Assembly: GCF_014701095.1 (NCBI RefSeq)
Contig: NZ_AP023439.1
Span: 744,001-808,000, forward strand
Length of the DNA: 64,000 nt
Direction: 5' to 3'
Source: Streptomyces tuirus
GTDB lineage: Bacteria > Actinomycetota > Actinomycetes > Streptomycetales > Streptomycetaceae
In this document: positions 15,770-23,897 of the stretch, one piece after another
Layout: each line of letters opens with the position of its first letter
Position numbering within the stretch: position 1 is the first letter of the stretch
Notes under the pieces: generated by a model
What the model saw: the letters and a program-made list of their open reading frames with translations, nothing else
What the model was told of the DNA's origin: nothing
The model's database searches: none
Program-made: the position numbers and the translations under genes

Positions 15770-17245
15770 ATGAACGGCTGCGTCCCTGAATCGGAACAGG
15801 CGTGGACGGTTGGTACTGCTCCAGGCATATTCCCATCCGTCGGCCACGGTATCGCCTTGTTCCGCCGGCCGCTGAAGTTTCTGAATTCTCTTCCCGCACA
15901 GGGCGATCTGGTCGAGATACGCCTGGGCCCGCAGCGTGCGTGGATGGTGTGCCACCCGGAGCTGGTCCACCGAATGCTCCGCGACACCCGCACGTTCGAC
16001 AAGGGCGGACCGCAGTACGAGAGGCTGCGGGCGCTGATGGGCGACGGCGTCGTCACCTGCCCGCATGCCGAACACCGGCGCCAGCGCCGGTTGCTGCAAC
16101 CCACCTTCCGCCCCACCGCAGTCGCCGCGCAGACGGACGCGATGGCCGAGGAGGCCGCCGCGCTGTGCCGCGACTGGCGCACGGGGCAGGAGATCGATGT
16201 CAGCGCCGCCACGCTGGGCCTGACGACCCGGCTGATCAGCCGGCTCCTGCTCTCCGACTCGCTCGGCCCGGCCGCGGCCGACGAGGTGCGGCACTGCCTC
16301 GCCGCCATCGTGCGCGGCCTGTTCGCGCGCACGGTCGTGCCGGTCGACGCGCTGTTCCGTCTTCCCACGCCCGCGAACCGCCGCTACCGGCGCGCGGTGG
16401 AGCGGGTGCGCGAGCTCATCGACGAGGCCATCGCCGAACGCCGCCGGGGCACTCCCCGCGACGATCTGCTCGGCCTTCTGCTGATGGCCGCCGAGACCGG
16501 GGACGCCGGGGCTCCGGTCACCGACCGGGAGGTCCACGACCAGCTGGTGTCCCTCCTGCTCACCGGTTCCGAGAGCCCGTCGATGTGCCTGGCCTCCACC
16601 TTCAGCCTCCTCGCGCAACACCCGGAGGTGGAGCGGCGGTTGCACGCGGAGGTCGACACCGTCCTCGCCGGCCGGTTACCCGACGTCGACGATCTGCCGC
16701 GCCTGGTCTACACGAGGTCCGTCCTCACCGAAACGCTGCGCCACTCCCCGCCCGGCTGGCTCTTCACCCGGGTCACGACCCGGGAGGCGGAGCTGGCCGG
16801 ACGCCGGCTGCCACGGGGGACCACGGTCCTGTACAGCCCGTATCTCCTGCATCACGACCCCGCCTCGTTCCCCGAGCCCGACCGGTTCCTGCCCGAGCGC
16901 TGGCTGGAGGGTGAAGCCGCCACCGGTCCGCACGGGGCGCTGATCCCGTTCGCCGCGGGCAACCGCAAGTGCATCGGCGACCTGTTCTCCATGGCCGAGA
17001 TGACCGTGGCCCTGGCGACCGTCGCCGGCCGGTGGCGGCTACGGCATCCGGCCGGGCGCGTCGCACCACCGCGTCCCGGGGCGACGCTGGGACCGAGGTC
17101 CCTGACGATGATCTGCACATCACGGGCGGACGCACCGGGCGGCGCCGCGCCGCACGCCGCCGCCCTCGCACCCGGAGCCGCACCGGCGGCGTCCGGGGTG
17201 GAGCACACCCGGAGGGACGGTGACAACGGTGTCCACCACACATGA
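15770..17245 (+). CDS. cytochrome P450 of a sesquiterpene-oxidising type
   Basis: 491 residues from ATG 15770. The heme-binding motif FAAGNRKCIG places the thiolate Cys at about residue 401, and the K-helix ExxR is present as ETLR. The I-helix reads LLTGSESPS, with Ser-Pro where most P450s have Thr. The overall pattern (GDLVEIRLGPQR, HRRQRRLLQP, PANRRYRRAV) resembles the CYP170/CYP183 enzymes that oxidise sesquiterpenes in Streptomyces, from memory rather than a search. Codon 303 is TTA, making translation likely to depend on the bldA tRNA. Its last 26 bases overlap the terpene synthase gene, so the pair is translationally coupled. The Ala/Gly-rich C-terminal 45 residues look like non-structural overlap sequence. 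Confidence 0.88.
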   Translation: MNGCVPESEQAWTVGTAPGIFPSVGHGIALFRRPLKFLNSLPAQGDLVEIRLGPQRAWMVCHPELVHRMLRDTRTFDKGGPQYERLRALMGDGVVTCPHAEHRRQRRLLQPTFRPTAVAAQTDAMAEEAAALCRDWRTGQEIDVSAATLGLTTRLISRLLLSDSLGPAAADEVRHCLAAIVRGLFARTVVPVDALFRLPTPANRRYRRAVERVRELIDEAIAERRRGTPRDDLLGLLLMAAETGDAGAPVTDREVHDQLVSLLLTGSESPSMCLASTFSLLAQHPEVERRLHAEVDTVLAGRLPDVDDLPRLVYTRSVLTETLRHSPPGWLFTRVTTREAELAGRRLPRGTTVLYSPYLLHHDPASFPEPDRFLPERWLEGEAATGPHGALIPFAAGNRKCIGDLFSMAEMTVALATVAGRWRLRHPAGRVAPPRPGATLGPRSLTMICTSRADAPGGAAPHAAALAPGAAPAASGVEHTRRDGDNGVHHT

Positions 17246-18233
17246 GGAGAGGGCGGCCGTCGCGCGGGACGTGATTCCCGCTGCCACCCTGGTCGAACTG
17301 ATCGACGCCCACCTCTACATGCCCTTCCCGTTCCGGCGCAATCCTCAGGAGCCGGCCGCCGCGGCGGGGGTCGACGACTGGCTGCGCGTGACCGGGCTGA
17401 GCGACGAGCCCGGGGTCGCGGCCATGATCTCCCACACCCGCCCGGCCGAGCTGGCGTCCTACAACAGCCCTGACGCGGATCCCGGCATCCTGCAGCTCGT
17501 CGCTCACCAGATCGCCTACCAGTTCGTCTTCGACGACCGGGCCGAGGAGGTCGGCCGCCACCGGCCCGGCCACCTGCTGCCGATGCTGTGCGAGAGCATC
17601 GCGGTCCTGCGCGACGAGGCAGCGCCCAGCACCCCGCTGGGCGCGGCGTTGTCCGACCTCTACCGGCAGATCCGCGAGCGGTGCACACCGGCGCAGGCCG
17701 CGCGGTGGGCGTGGAAGAGCCGCGAGTACGTGCACGGACTGCTGTACGAGGCGGTGGCGCAGGTCCACCCCTCACCCCTGCGGTCCGGGCTGTGCACCTC
17801 GATACGGTCCCTCACCGCGGGCGTCGAACCCTTCTACCCGCTGTGCGAGGCCGCGCAGCCGTGCGAGCTGACCTCCGGGGAACTCCACCACCCGCTCATG
17901 CGGCGCCTGAGCCGGCTGTCGGCCGACGCGGCGGTGTGGATCCCCGACCTGTTCTCCTCGGTCAAGGAGCAGCGGTCCGGCGAAATGATCAACCTGGCCC
18001 TCGCCTACCAGCGGGCCCACCACTGCTCCCTGCCGGTGGCCGTCACCCTGGCCATCCAGCAGATCAACCGCACGATCCGCGAGTTCGAGAGGACTTACGC
18101 GGAGATCGAACCGGAGTTGAGCCCTTCGGGCGTCGGCTATGTGGAAGGCATGGCCGGCTGGATCCGCGGCTGCTACTACTGGTCGCGCACCGTGCCGCGC
18201 TACGCGGACGCGGCGGCCCTGGCGCTGCCGTGA
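17220..18233 (+). CDS. class I terpene synthase with altered NSE triad
   Basis: 337 residues from GTG 17220, preceded by GGAGG. The length and all-helical pattern fit bacterial class I terpene cyclases. The Asp-rich metal motif is intact as FDDRAEE (D105, D106). The second metal motif, normally NDxxSxxxE, reads P-D-L-F-S-S-V-K-E at 242-250: Ser246 and Glu250 are present, but the first Asn is Pro242. The later RY-like C-terminus (SRTVPRYADA) is present. These enzymes ionise prenyl diphosphates (usually FPP) with three Mg2+ and cyclise the cation in the cytoplasm. The neighbouring P450 suggests an oxidised sesquiterpenoid; the exact product cannot be told. Confidence 0.88.
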   Translation: MTTVSTTHEERAAVARDVIPAATLVELIDAHLYMPFPFRRNPQEPAAAAGVDDWLRVTGLSDEPGVAAMISHTRPAELASYNSPDADPGILQLVAHQIAYQFVFDDRAEEVGRHRPGHLLPMLCESIAVLRDEAAPSTPLGAALSDLYRQIRERCTPAQAARWAWKSREYVHGLLYEAVAQVHPSPLRSGLCTSIRSLTAGVEPFYPLCEAAQPCELTSGELHHPLMRRLSRLSADAAVWIPDLFSSVKEQRSGEMINLALAYQRAHHCSLPVAVTLAIQQINRTIREFERTYAEIEPELSPSGVGYVEGMAGWIRGCYYWSRTVPRYADAAALALP

Positions 18234-18362
18234 GAAGACGCTTCGTCAGGTCGCGGAGCGGGTGCCCATTCGAGCCACGGTACCCGCGGAATCCGCACTT
18301 CACGCGGCTTTAGCAGGTCATTCACCCTTCTTTGTCGTGCTCGTCCCGGAATCCGGAACGAG

Positions 18363-18403
18363 GGCCATCGGGAGGCGTACGCTCTCGCTGCCTCCCGATG
18401 GCC
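18363..18403 (+). promoter_or_regulatory. perfect 13-bp hairpin in front of the LAL regulator
   Basis: GGCCATCGGGAGG (18363-18375) and its exact complement (18391-18403) form a 13-bp stem with a 15-base loop. It ends 23 bases before the regulator ATG and 129 bases after the terpene synthase stop. No T-run follows. It could be the terminator of the P450-synthase operon, an attenuator, or an operator. Confidence 0.6.
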
Positions 18404-18426
18404 GACGACAGGAAGCGGTAGCGCAC

Positions 18427-21336
18427 ATGGCGCATCAGCTGCGGCAACCCACGCCCGAGGACCGGCCGTTGCTCGAGCGCCGCAAGGAGCTCCAAGCGCT
18501 CGACTCGGCACTGACGGGCCTGCGGAACACCGTCGACGGCGTGCCCCAGGCGCCCCGGGGCGGGCTCCTCGCCTTCACCGCGCCCGGTGGCATGGGCAAG
18601 ACGGCCCTGCTGCACCAGGCCCGGGCCCGCGCCCGGGCGCAGGGATTCACCGTGCTGTCGGGCAGGGCCGGTGAGAAGGAGCAGGAACTGGCTTTCCACC
18701 TGGTGCGCCAGGTCGTCCAGCCCGCGCTGGCGTCGATGGACGAGCAGGAGCTGCGCACCTTCCTGGGCGGCTGGTACGACATCGTCGCCGCCGCACTGGG
18801 CCTGGTCGCGACGCCGAGCGGCCATGTGCCGGACCCGACCGGGGTCCGCGACGGTCTCGACTGGGTGATGACGCGCCTCGCCGTGATGAAGGCGCCCGTC
18901 GTCCTGCTCCTGGACGACCTGCACTGGGCGGACGTGGAGTCGCTGAGCTGGCTCGCCTCGTTCGCGCCGAGGGCCGTGGACCTGTCGATGCTGATCGTCG
19001 TGGCCTTCCGGCCCGAACTGCCCCTCGAGGCCGCTGCCTTCAGCGCACCCTCCGCCGATCTGGGGAGCCGCCCCTTCACCCTGGCACCGCTCAGCGCCGC
19101 GGCCGTGGCCCGGATCATCCGGGACGAGGTCGGCGAGGAAGCCGAGGACGCGTTCTGCGAGGAGTGCTGGGAGGTCACCGGAGGAAGCCCGTTCGAGGCC
19201 GTGGAACTCTCCATCAGGCTCGGCGAGCGCAACCTCAGGGGCACCGGTGACGAGCTGCCCGCGATGCGCGACCTGGCGGCCGCGGTGAAGGGGCCCGGGC
19301 TGATCGAACGGCTCCAGGGCCTCGGCACCAGCACCGTCCGCTTCGCCTACGCGGCGGCCGTCCTCGGGCAGGCCATCTCACCCGAACTGGCCGCCCGGAT
19401 CGCGGCGATCGGCAACACGGCGGCGGCCGAAGCCACGCAGAAGCTGCGCGCCGCCCGCATCCTGGCCGACGGCGAGGGGCCCGGCGGGAGTCTGGAGTTC
19501 GTCCACCCGCTGATCGCCACCACGATCTACCGGTCCATCCGAACGAGCCTGCGGGAAGGCATGCACAACTCGGCCGCCGAGGCCGTCAGGGCGGCCGGGC
19601 TCGGCCACGCCGCCGCGGCCCGGCACCTGCTGGAGGTGCCCTGCGAGGGCAGCTCCGAGGCGGTGGACTGTCTGCGCCGGGCCGCGCGTGAAGCCCTGCA
19701 CTCGGGTGCCCCGGAGGCGGCCCGGCGGCTGCTGAACCGGGCGCTGCAGGAGCCGCCGCTGCCGGAGGAGCGCGCCGCGCTGCTGCACGAACTCGCCTGC
19801 GCGACCTTCCTCATCAACCCCACGGCCACCGTGGCACATCTGCGGGAGGCCCTCGCGGAACCGGACATCGACCCGGAGCTGCGCGCCTCGATGGTGTACC
19901 GGCTGACCCAGGCACTGGCCCACACCGACCGGATGGCGGAGGCCGCGACGGTGGCCGCCCAGGAGGCGCAGCGGGCCGCCGCCCATCCCCGGATCCGGCT
20001 GCGGATGCAGGGGGACCACTTCGTGTGGAGCGCGTTCCGCACCGACGAGGCGGACTCGGCGGGCCGTTCGCGGAAGCTGGCCCGGCTCGCCGACCGCCTG
20101 TCCGGTCGCGGCCTCGAGGAGCGCTACATCCTGGGGTCGCGCGCCTGGGACGCCATGATGTGCGGCGAGCCGCGGCAGAAGGCGCTCGCCTACGCCGAGG
20201 AGGCGCTGCGCGGCGGGCTGAGCTGGACGCATGAGAACCGGGGCTTCGAGGTACCCGTCTCGGTCGCGCTGGTGTTCATGTACTGCGACCAGCCGCGACG
20301 GGCCGAGGAACTGTTCGCCAAGGGCATGGCCGAGTGCGAGTCAAAGGGCTGGCGCGGCTCCCACCTGGCGCTGGGCCAGACGCTCTCCGGGTACATCCGG
20401 TACCGCCGCGGCTGCCTGGCCGAGGCCGAGAACCTGGTACGGGAGGGCCTGCGCATCGCCGACCGGGTGGAAGGCGGGGTACCCGCCCAGTGGTTCGCCA
20501 TCGGCATCCTGATCCAGACCCTCCTGGCCCGTGGCCGCGTCATCGCGGCACGCCGGCTCGCCGACACCTACCACTACGGCGACAACGTCCCGAACGCCGT
20601 CATCTACCCCGATCCGCGCACCGTCTACGCCGAGCTGCTCCTGGCGGAGGGCCGGCCCGACGACGCCGCTCCCCTGCTGTCCCGCGTCGGCGCGTGGCTG
20701 GACGGCCGGGACTGGCGCAACCCCGCGTGGTGTCCCTGGCAGCTCGGACTGGCCTCGGCTCTGTCCCGCAGCGCGCCCGACCGGGCGGTGCGCCATGCGC
20801 GGGACGCCGTGAAGCGGGCCCGGGACTTCGGCGCGGCATCGGCGATCGGCCAGGCCATGCACGCCCAGGCGGAGGTGACGGGCGGTGAGGCGGGGCTCGA
20901 TCTGCACGCGCAGGCCGTCGACCACCTCCAGCGGTCGCCCGCCGCGTACGAACTGGCCCGCGCCCTGGTGGGTCACGGCGCCGCGCTGGCCCGCGCGGGA
21001 CGGCTGCACGACGCCGCCGACCGGCTCTACCAGGGCCTCGAAGGAGCCGTGCACTGCGGTGCCGAGGGCCTGGCCGCCCGGGCGCGGCGGGAGCTGTCCG
21101 CCGCCGGGCTGCGGCCGCTGCCCCTGCGCTACCCGCAGACGGACACGCTCACCGCGCAGGAGCGCACGGCCGCCGAGATGACGGCACGGGGCCAGGCCGC
21201 TGCGGTCGTTGCCAAGGCACTGCGCCTCACCGAGCAGGGTGTGCGGCAGCTGCTGTCGTCCGTGTACCGCAAGGTCGGCACGGATGCGGCGGGCCTGGCC
21301 GAGGCCCTGGAGACGTTCCCCCGGCCGCGGCCGTGA
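18427..21336 (+). CDS. LAL-type LuxR family regulator with AAA ATPase domain
   Basis: 969 residues from ATG 18427; the ribosome site AGGAAG is weak and about 12 bases upstream. The N-terminal ATPase has Walker A in APGGMGKTALL (about residues 55-65) and Walker B in VVLLLDDLHWAD (about 160). A long helical TPR-like middle spans about 370-890. The C-terminal LuxR helix-turn-helix is LTAQERTAAEMTARGQ...VRQLLSSVYRKVG. LAL proteins are large ATP-dependent activators that usually sit in and switch on Streptomyces biosynthetic clusters. Its place directly after the P450-terpene synthase pair makes it the likely pathway-specific activator. Confidence 0.92.
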   Translation: MAHQLRQPTPEDRPLLERRKELQALDSALTGLRNTVDGVPQAPRGGLLAFTAPGGMGKTALLHQARARARAQGFTVLSGRAGEKEQELAFHLVRQVVQPALASMDEQELRTFLGGWYDIVAAALGLVATPSGHVPDPTGVRDGLDWVMTRLAVMKAPVVLLLDDLHWADVESLSWLASFAPRAVDLSMLIVVAFRPELPLEAAAFSAPSADLGSRPFTLAPLSAAAVARIIRDEVGEEAEDAFCEECWEVTGGSPFEAVELSIRLGERNLRGTGDELPAMRDLAAAVKGPGLIERLQGLGTSTVRFAYAAAVLGQAISPELAARIAAIGNTAAAEATQKLRAARILADGEGPGGSLEFVHPLIATTIYRSIRTSLREGMHNSAAEAVRAAGLGHAAAARHLLEVPCEGSSEAVDCLRRAAREALHSGAPEAARRLLNRALQEPPLPEERAALLHELACATFLINPTATVAHLREALAEPDIDPELRASMVYRLTQALAHTDRMAEAATVAAQEAQRAAAHPRIRLRMQGDHFVWSAFRTDEADSAGRSRKLARLADRLSGRGLEERYILGSRAWDAMMCGEPRQKALAYAEEALRGGLSWTHENRGFEVPVSVALVFMYCDQPRRAEELFAKGMAECESKGWRGSHLALGQTLSGYIRYRRGCLAEAENLVREGLRIADRVEGGVPAQWFAIGILIQTLLARGRVIAARRLADTYHYGDNVPNAVIYPDPRTVYAELLLAEGRPDDAAPLLSRVGAWLDGRDWRNPAWCPWQLGLASALSRSAPDRAVRHARDAVKRARDFGAASAIGQAMHAQAEVTGGEAGLDLHAQAVDHLQRSPAAYELARALVGHGAALARAGRLHDAADRLYQGLEGAVHCGAEGLAARARRELSAAGLRPLPLRYPQTDTLTAQERTAAEMTARGQAAAVVAKALRLTEQGVRQLLSSVYRKVGTDAAGLAEALETFPRPRP

Positions 21337-21378
21337 CGGCGGGCTGCCACCGGCGGGCTGCCACGGGCAGGGCGCCTC

Positions 21379-22941
21379 TCACATCGGGCCGGGGCTCGCT
21401 CCTCCCTTGAGGCGTTCCAGGTCGGAGGGGCGGACCTGGATGACGACCAGGGCGATCAGCGCGGCGACCGCGGTGAAGATCGCCGCCATGATGAAGGCGG
21501 CCGACACTCCGGCGGTCAGGATCTCGTCGGACCAGGGCTTGGGCAGCTGCCCGGTGCGTTCGAACCGGATGCGTTCGGCCGGGGTCGCCTGCCGGAGGAA
21601 GTCCGGGACCTGCTTGGCCGCCTCGTTGGTGCTGGCCGTGCCGTACATCGTGACCAGGATGGACAGGCCCAGGGAGCCGCCGACCTGCTGGGTGGCGTTG
21701 AGGAGTCCCGAGGCCGCACCGGTCTCCGGCGTGGGCACGTCGGACAGCGCCATGAGGGTCAGCGACACGAACTCCATGCCCATGCCCAGGCTGAAGACGA
21801 GCATGGGGCCGAGGACGCTGCCCGCGTACGTGGAGTGAACGTCGGTCAGGGTCAGCCAGGCCAGGCCCGCCGCCGCCAGGATCGCGCCGACCACCATGAA
21901 CGGCTTGGGTCCGTAGACGGGCAGGAACCGCGAGGCCAGTCCGGCGCCGATGGCGATGACCGCGCTGACCGGCAGGAACGCCAGTCCGGCCGCGAGCGGG
22001 CTGAACCCGAGCACGTTCTGCACGAAGAGCGTGAGGAAGAAGAACATGCCGAAGATGGCGGCGGCCAGGCACAGCATGATGCCGTAGGTGCCCGCGCGGT
22101 TGCGGTCGGCGAACATGTGCAGCGGCGTGATGGGCTGTTTCGAACGCCGCTCCACCAGGATGAAGGCCGCCAGGACGACGACCGCGCCGGCGAACGAGGC
22201 CAGGGTCAGGGGGTCACGCCAGCCGTCCTGCGCTGCTCTGATGAAGCCGTAGACGAGCAGCACCATGCCCGCGGTGGAGGTCAGTGCGCCGGTGATGTCG
22301 AAGCGCCCTGGGTGGCGTTCGGACTCCCTGATGAAGCGCGGTGTGGCGAGCACGATGAGCAGGCCGATGGGCACGTTGACGAACAGCACCCACCGCCAGT
22401 TCAGCCACTCCACCAGCATGCCGCCGGCGAGCAGGCCGATCGCGCCGCCGCCGGCCGAGACCGCGGCGAAGACGCCGAAGGCGCGGTTGCGTTCCGGTCC
22501 CTCGCGGAAGGTGGTGCTGATCAGGGCGAGGGAGGTCGGGGAGGCGATGGCGCCGCCGACGCCCTGCAAGGCGCGGGCGCCGAGGAGTTGGCCGGCATTC
22601 TGGGCGAATCCGCCGAGGAGCGAGGCGAACACGAAGAGCAGCACGCCGAAGACGAAGACGCGCCGCCGGCCCAGGATGTCTCCGGCCCGGCCGCCGAGCA
22701 GCAGCAGGCCGCCGAAGGTGAGGGTGTAGGCGTTCACCACCCAGGACAGGCTCGTGGTGGAGAACTCCAGGTCGCTCTGGATGTGCGGCAGCGCGATGTT
22801 CACGATGGTGATGTCGAGGACCACCATCAACTGGCAGGAGGCGATGACCAGCAGCGCCATCGCGTTTCCGCCACCACCGGATTCCCTGGTGGTGGTCGCC
22901 TGTGGTGAAGCCGGCTGCGGGCTGCTGCCTGCGGTGTCCAC
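21379..22941 (-). CDS. MFS transporter, DHA2 (EmrB/QacA) drug-exporter family
   Basis: 520 residues from GTG 22941; no good ribosome site is visible, and an internal ATG near 22860 (MALLVIASCQ) is an alternative. Fourteen hydrophobic segments fit DHA2 antiporters. Motifs seen: LDITIVNIALPHIQ in helix 1, motif A in GGRAGDILGRRRVF between helices 2 and 3, and motif C-like GLLAGGMLVEWLNWRWVLF in helix 5. These proteins export drugs and metabolites using the proton gradient across the cytoplasmic membrane. It converges on the LAL gene and diverges from the LuxR-type gene, so it is a plausible exporter or self-protection gene of the terpenoid cluster. Confidence 0.9.
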   Translation of the reverse strand: MDTAGSSPQPASPQATTTRESGGGGNAMALLVIASCQLMVVLDITIVNIALPHIQSDLEFSTTSLSWVVNAYTLTFGGLLLLGGRAGDILGRRRVFVFGVLLFVFASLLGGFAQNAGQLLGARALQGVGGAIASPTSLALISTTFREGPERNRAFGVFAAVSAGGGAIGLLAGGMLVEWLNWRWVLFVNVPIGLLIVLATPRFIRESERHPGRFDITGALTSTAGMVLLVYGFIRAAQDGWRDPLTLASFAGAVVVLAAFILVERRSKQPITPLHMFADRNRAGTYGIMLCLAAAIFGMFFFLTLFVQNVLGFSPLAAGLAFLPVSAVIAIGAGLASRFLPVYGPKPFMVVGAILAAAGLAWLTLTDVHSTYAGSVLGPMLVFSLGMGMEFVSLTLMALSDVPTPETGAASGLLNATQQVGGSLGLSILVTMYGTASTNEAAKQVPDFLRQATPAERIRFERTGQLPKPWSDEILTAGVSAAFIMAAIFTAVAALIALVVIQVRPSDLERLKGGASPGPM

Positions 22942-22982
22942 CGTTCGACGGTACGCCCGGCCCCCACACCCCACCACTCGGA

Positions 22983-23011
22983 CTGAAATATGAGCAAAGT
23001 GGGGCGATAAT
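22983..23011 (+). promoter_or_regulatory. sigma70-type promoter for the atypical LuxR regulator
   Basis: CTGAAA (22983-22988) and GATAAT (23006-23011) are separated by 17 bases and match the -35 and -10 consensus at 4/6 and 5/6 positions in an A/T-rich island. Transcription would begin near 23018, about 43 bases before the gene. Confidence 0.5.
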
Positions 23012-23060
23012 CCGATCAAGGCGGCCCCAGCGGCCCGCGGACGGCGCAATGGGAGGGACA

Positions 23061-23666
23061 GTGATCCGTGTTCTTCTCGTCGAGCAGACCCGTCTCGTGC
23101 GGGGAGCCTTCGCCGCTCTGCTGTCGCGGGAGGACGACATCGAGGTCGTCGCCGAGGCCGACGGCGACGGCGACGTCCTCGCGCGTGCCCTGGTGTACCG
23201 GCCGGACGTGGCGGTGATCGGCGTGGACTCCAGGGAGGGCGAGGAGATCGCCGTCCGGGGCGAGCTGCGGGCGCGGCTGCCGGAGTGCCGGATGCTGCTG
23301 ATGATGGCCTCGACGACACCCGAGCGGCTGCGCCGCATGCTCGATCTGCACGCCGCCGGTGTCATCAGCACCAACGCCCCGCCGGACCGGCTGGTCCACG
23401 GTGTCCGCAAGCTGGTGCGGGGGCAGCGATTCGTCGACCCCGAGTTCGCGCTGGCCGCGCTGGACGCGGGAGCGAACCCGCTGACCCCGCGCGAGGTGGA
23501 GGTGCTGCGGCTGACCGCCGACGGCACGCCCACCCGGGAGATCGCCGAGCGGCTGTGCCTGTCCACGGCCACGGTCCGCAACCATCTGTCCGCGATCACC
23601 CGCAAGACGGGCGGCCGCAACCGGATCGACGCGATCAGGATCGCCACGGAGTCGGGCTGGGTGTGA
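23061..23666 (+). CDS. atypical (phosphorylation-independent) NarL/LuxR response regulator
   Basis: 201 residues from GTG 23061, directly preceded by GGGAGGGACA. The N-terminal 115 residues follow the receiver pattern, but every catalytic position is changed: the acidic pair is EQ (8-9), the phospho-acceptor Asp is Gly54, the Thr/Ser is Met82 and the conserved Lys is Thr104. The C-terminal LuxR helix-turn-helix (LTPREVEVLRLTADGTPTREI) is canonical. No histidine kinase is near. Such orphan atypical regulators control secondary metabolism in Streptomyces and may respond to ligands instead of phosphate. Targets could be the divergent exporter or nearby P450 genes. Confidence 0.88.
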   Translation: MIRVLLVEQTRLVRGAFAALLSREDDIEVVAEADGDGDVLARALVYRPDVAVIGVDSREGEEIAVRGELRARLPECRMLLMMASTTPERLRRMLDLHAAGVISTNAPPDRLVHGVRKLVRGQRFVDPEFALAALDAGANPLTPREVEVLRLTADGTPTREIAERLCLSTATVRNHLSAITRKTGGRNRIDAIRIATESGWV

Positions 23667-23703
23667 GCCCCACGCCCCCCGTTCCGCCCCCTGACACAAG
23701 AAC

Positions 23704-23738
23704 GGCCGGGCAGGTCATCGAGGTGTACCTGCCCGGCC
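23704..23738. terminator. bidirectional terminator hairpin
   Basis: GGCCGGGCAGGT and ACCTGCCCGGCC form a perfect 12-bp stem with an 11-base loop in the 231-bp spacer between the convergent LuxR-type and second P450 genes. No T-run follows on the plus strand. Confidence 0.7.
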
Positions 23739-23897
23739 CCCGCGGGCCCTCGCGCCCTGTCCCGGGATCTGATACGAGCATCCCAGAGTGCGTGCGCCGC
23801 CCACCAGCACCGTTTGTCACGGGTCCGGCGTGAAGGCGTCATCCCGCAGCCGTGACGAACGCCGGTGCGGGATGGGCGTTCGGCTCGGTGCCCCAGG

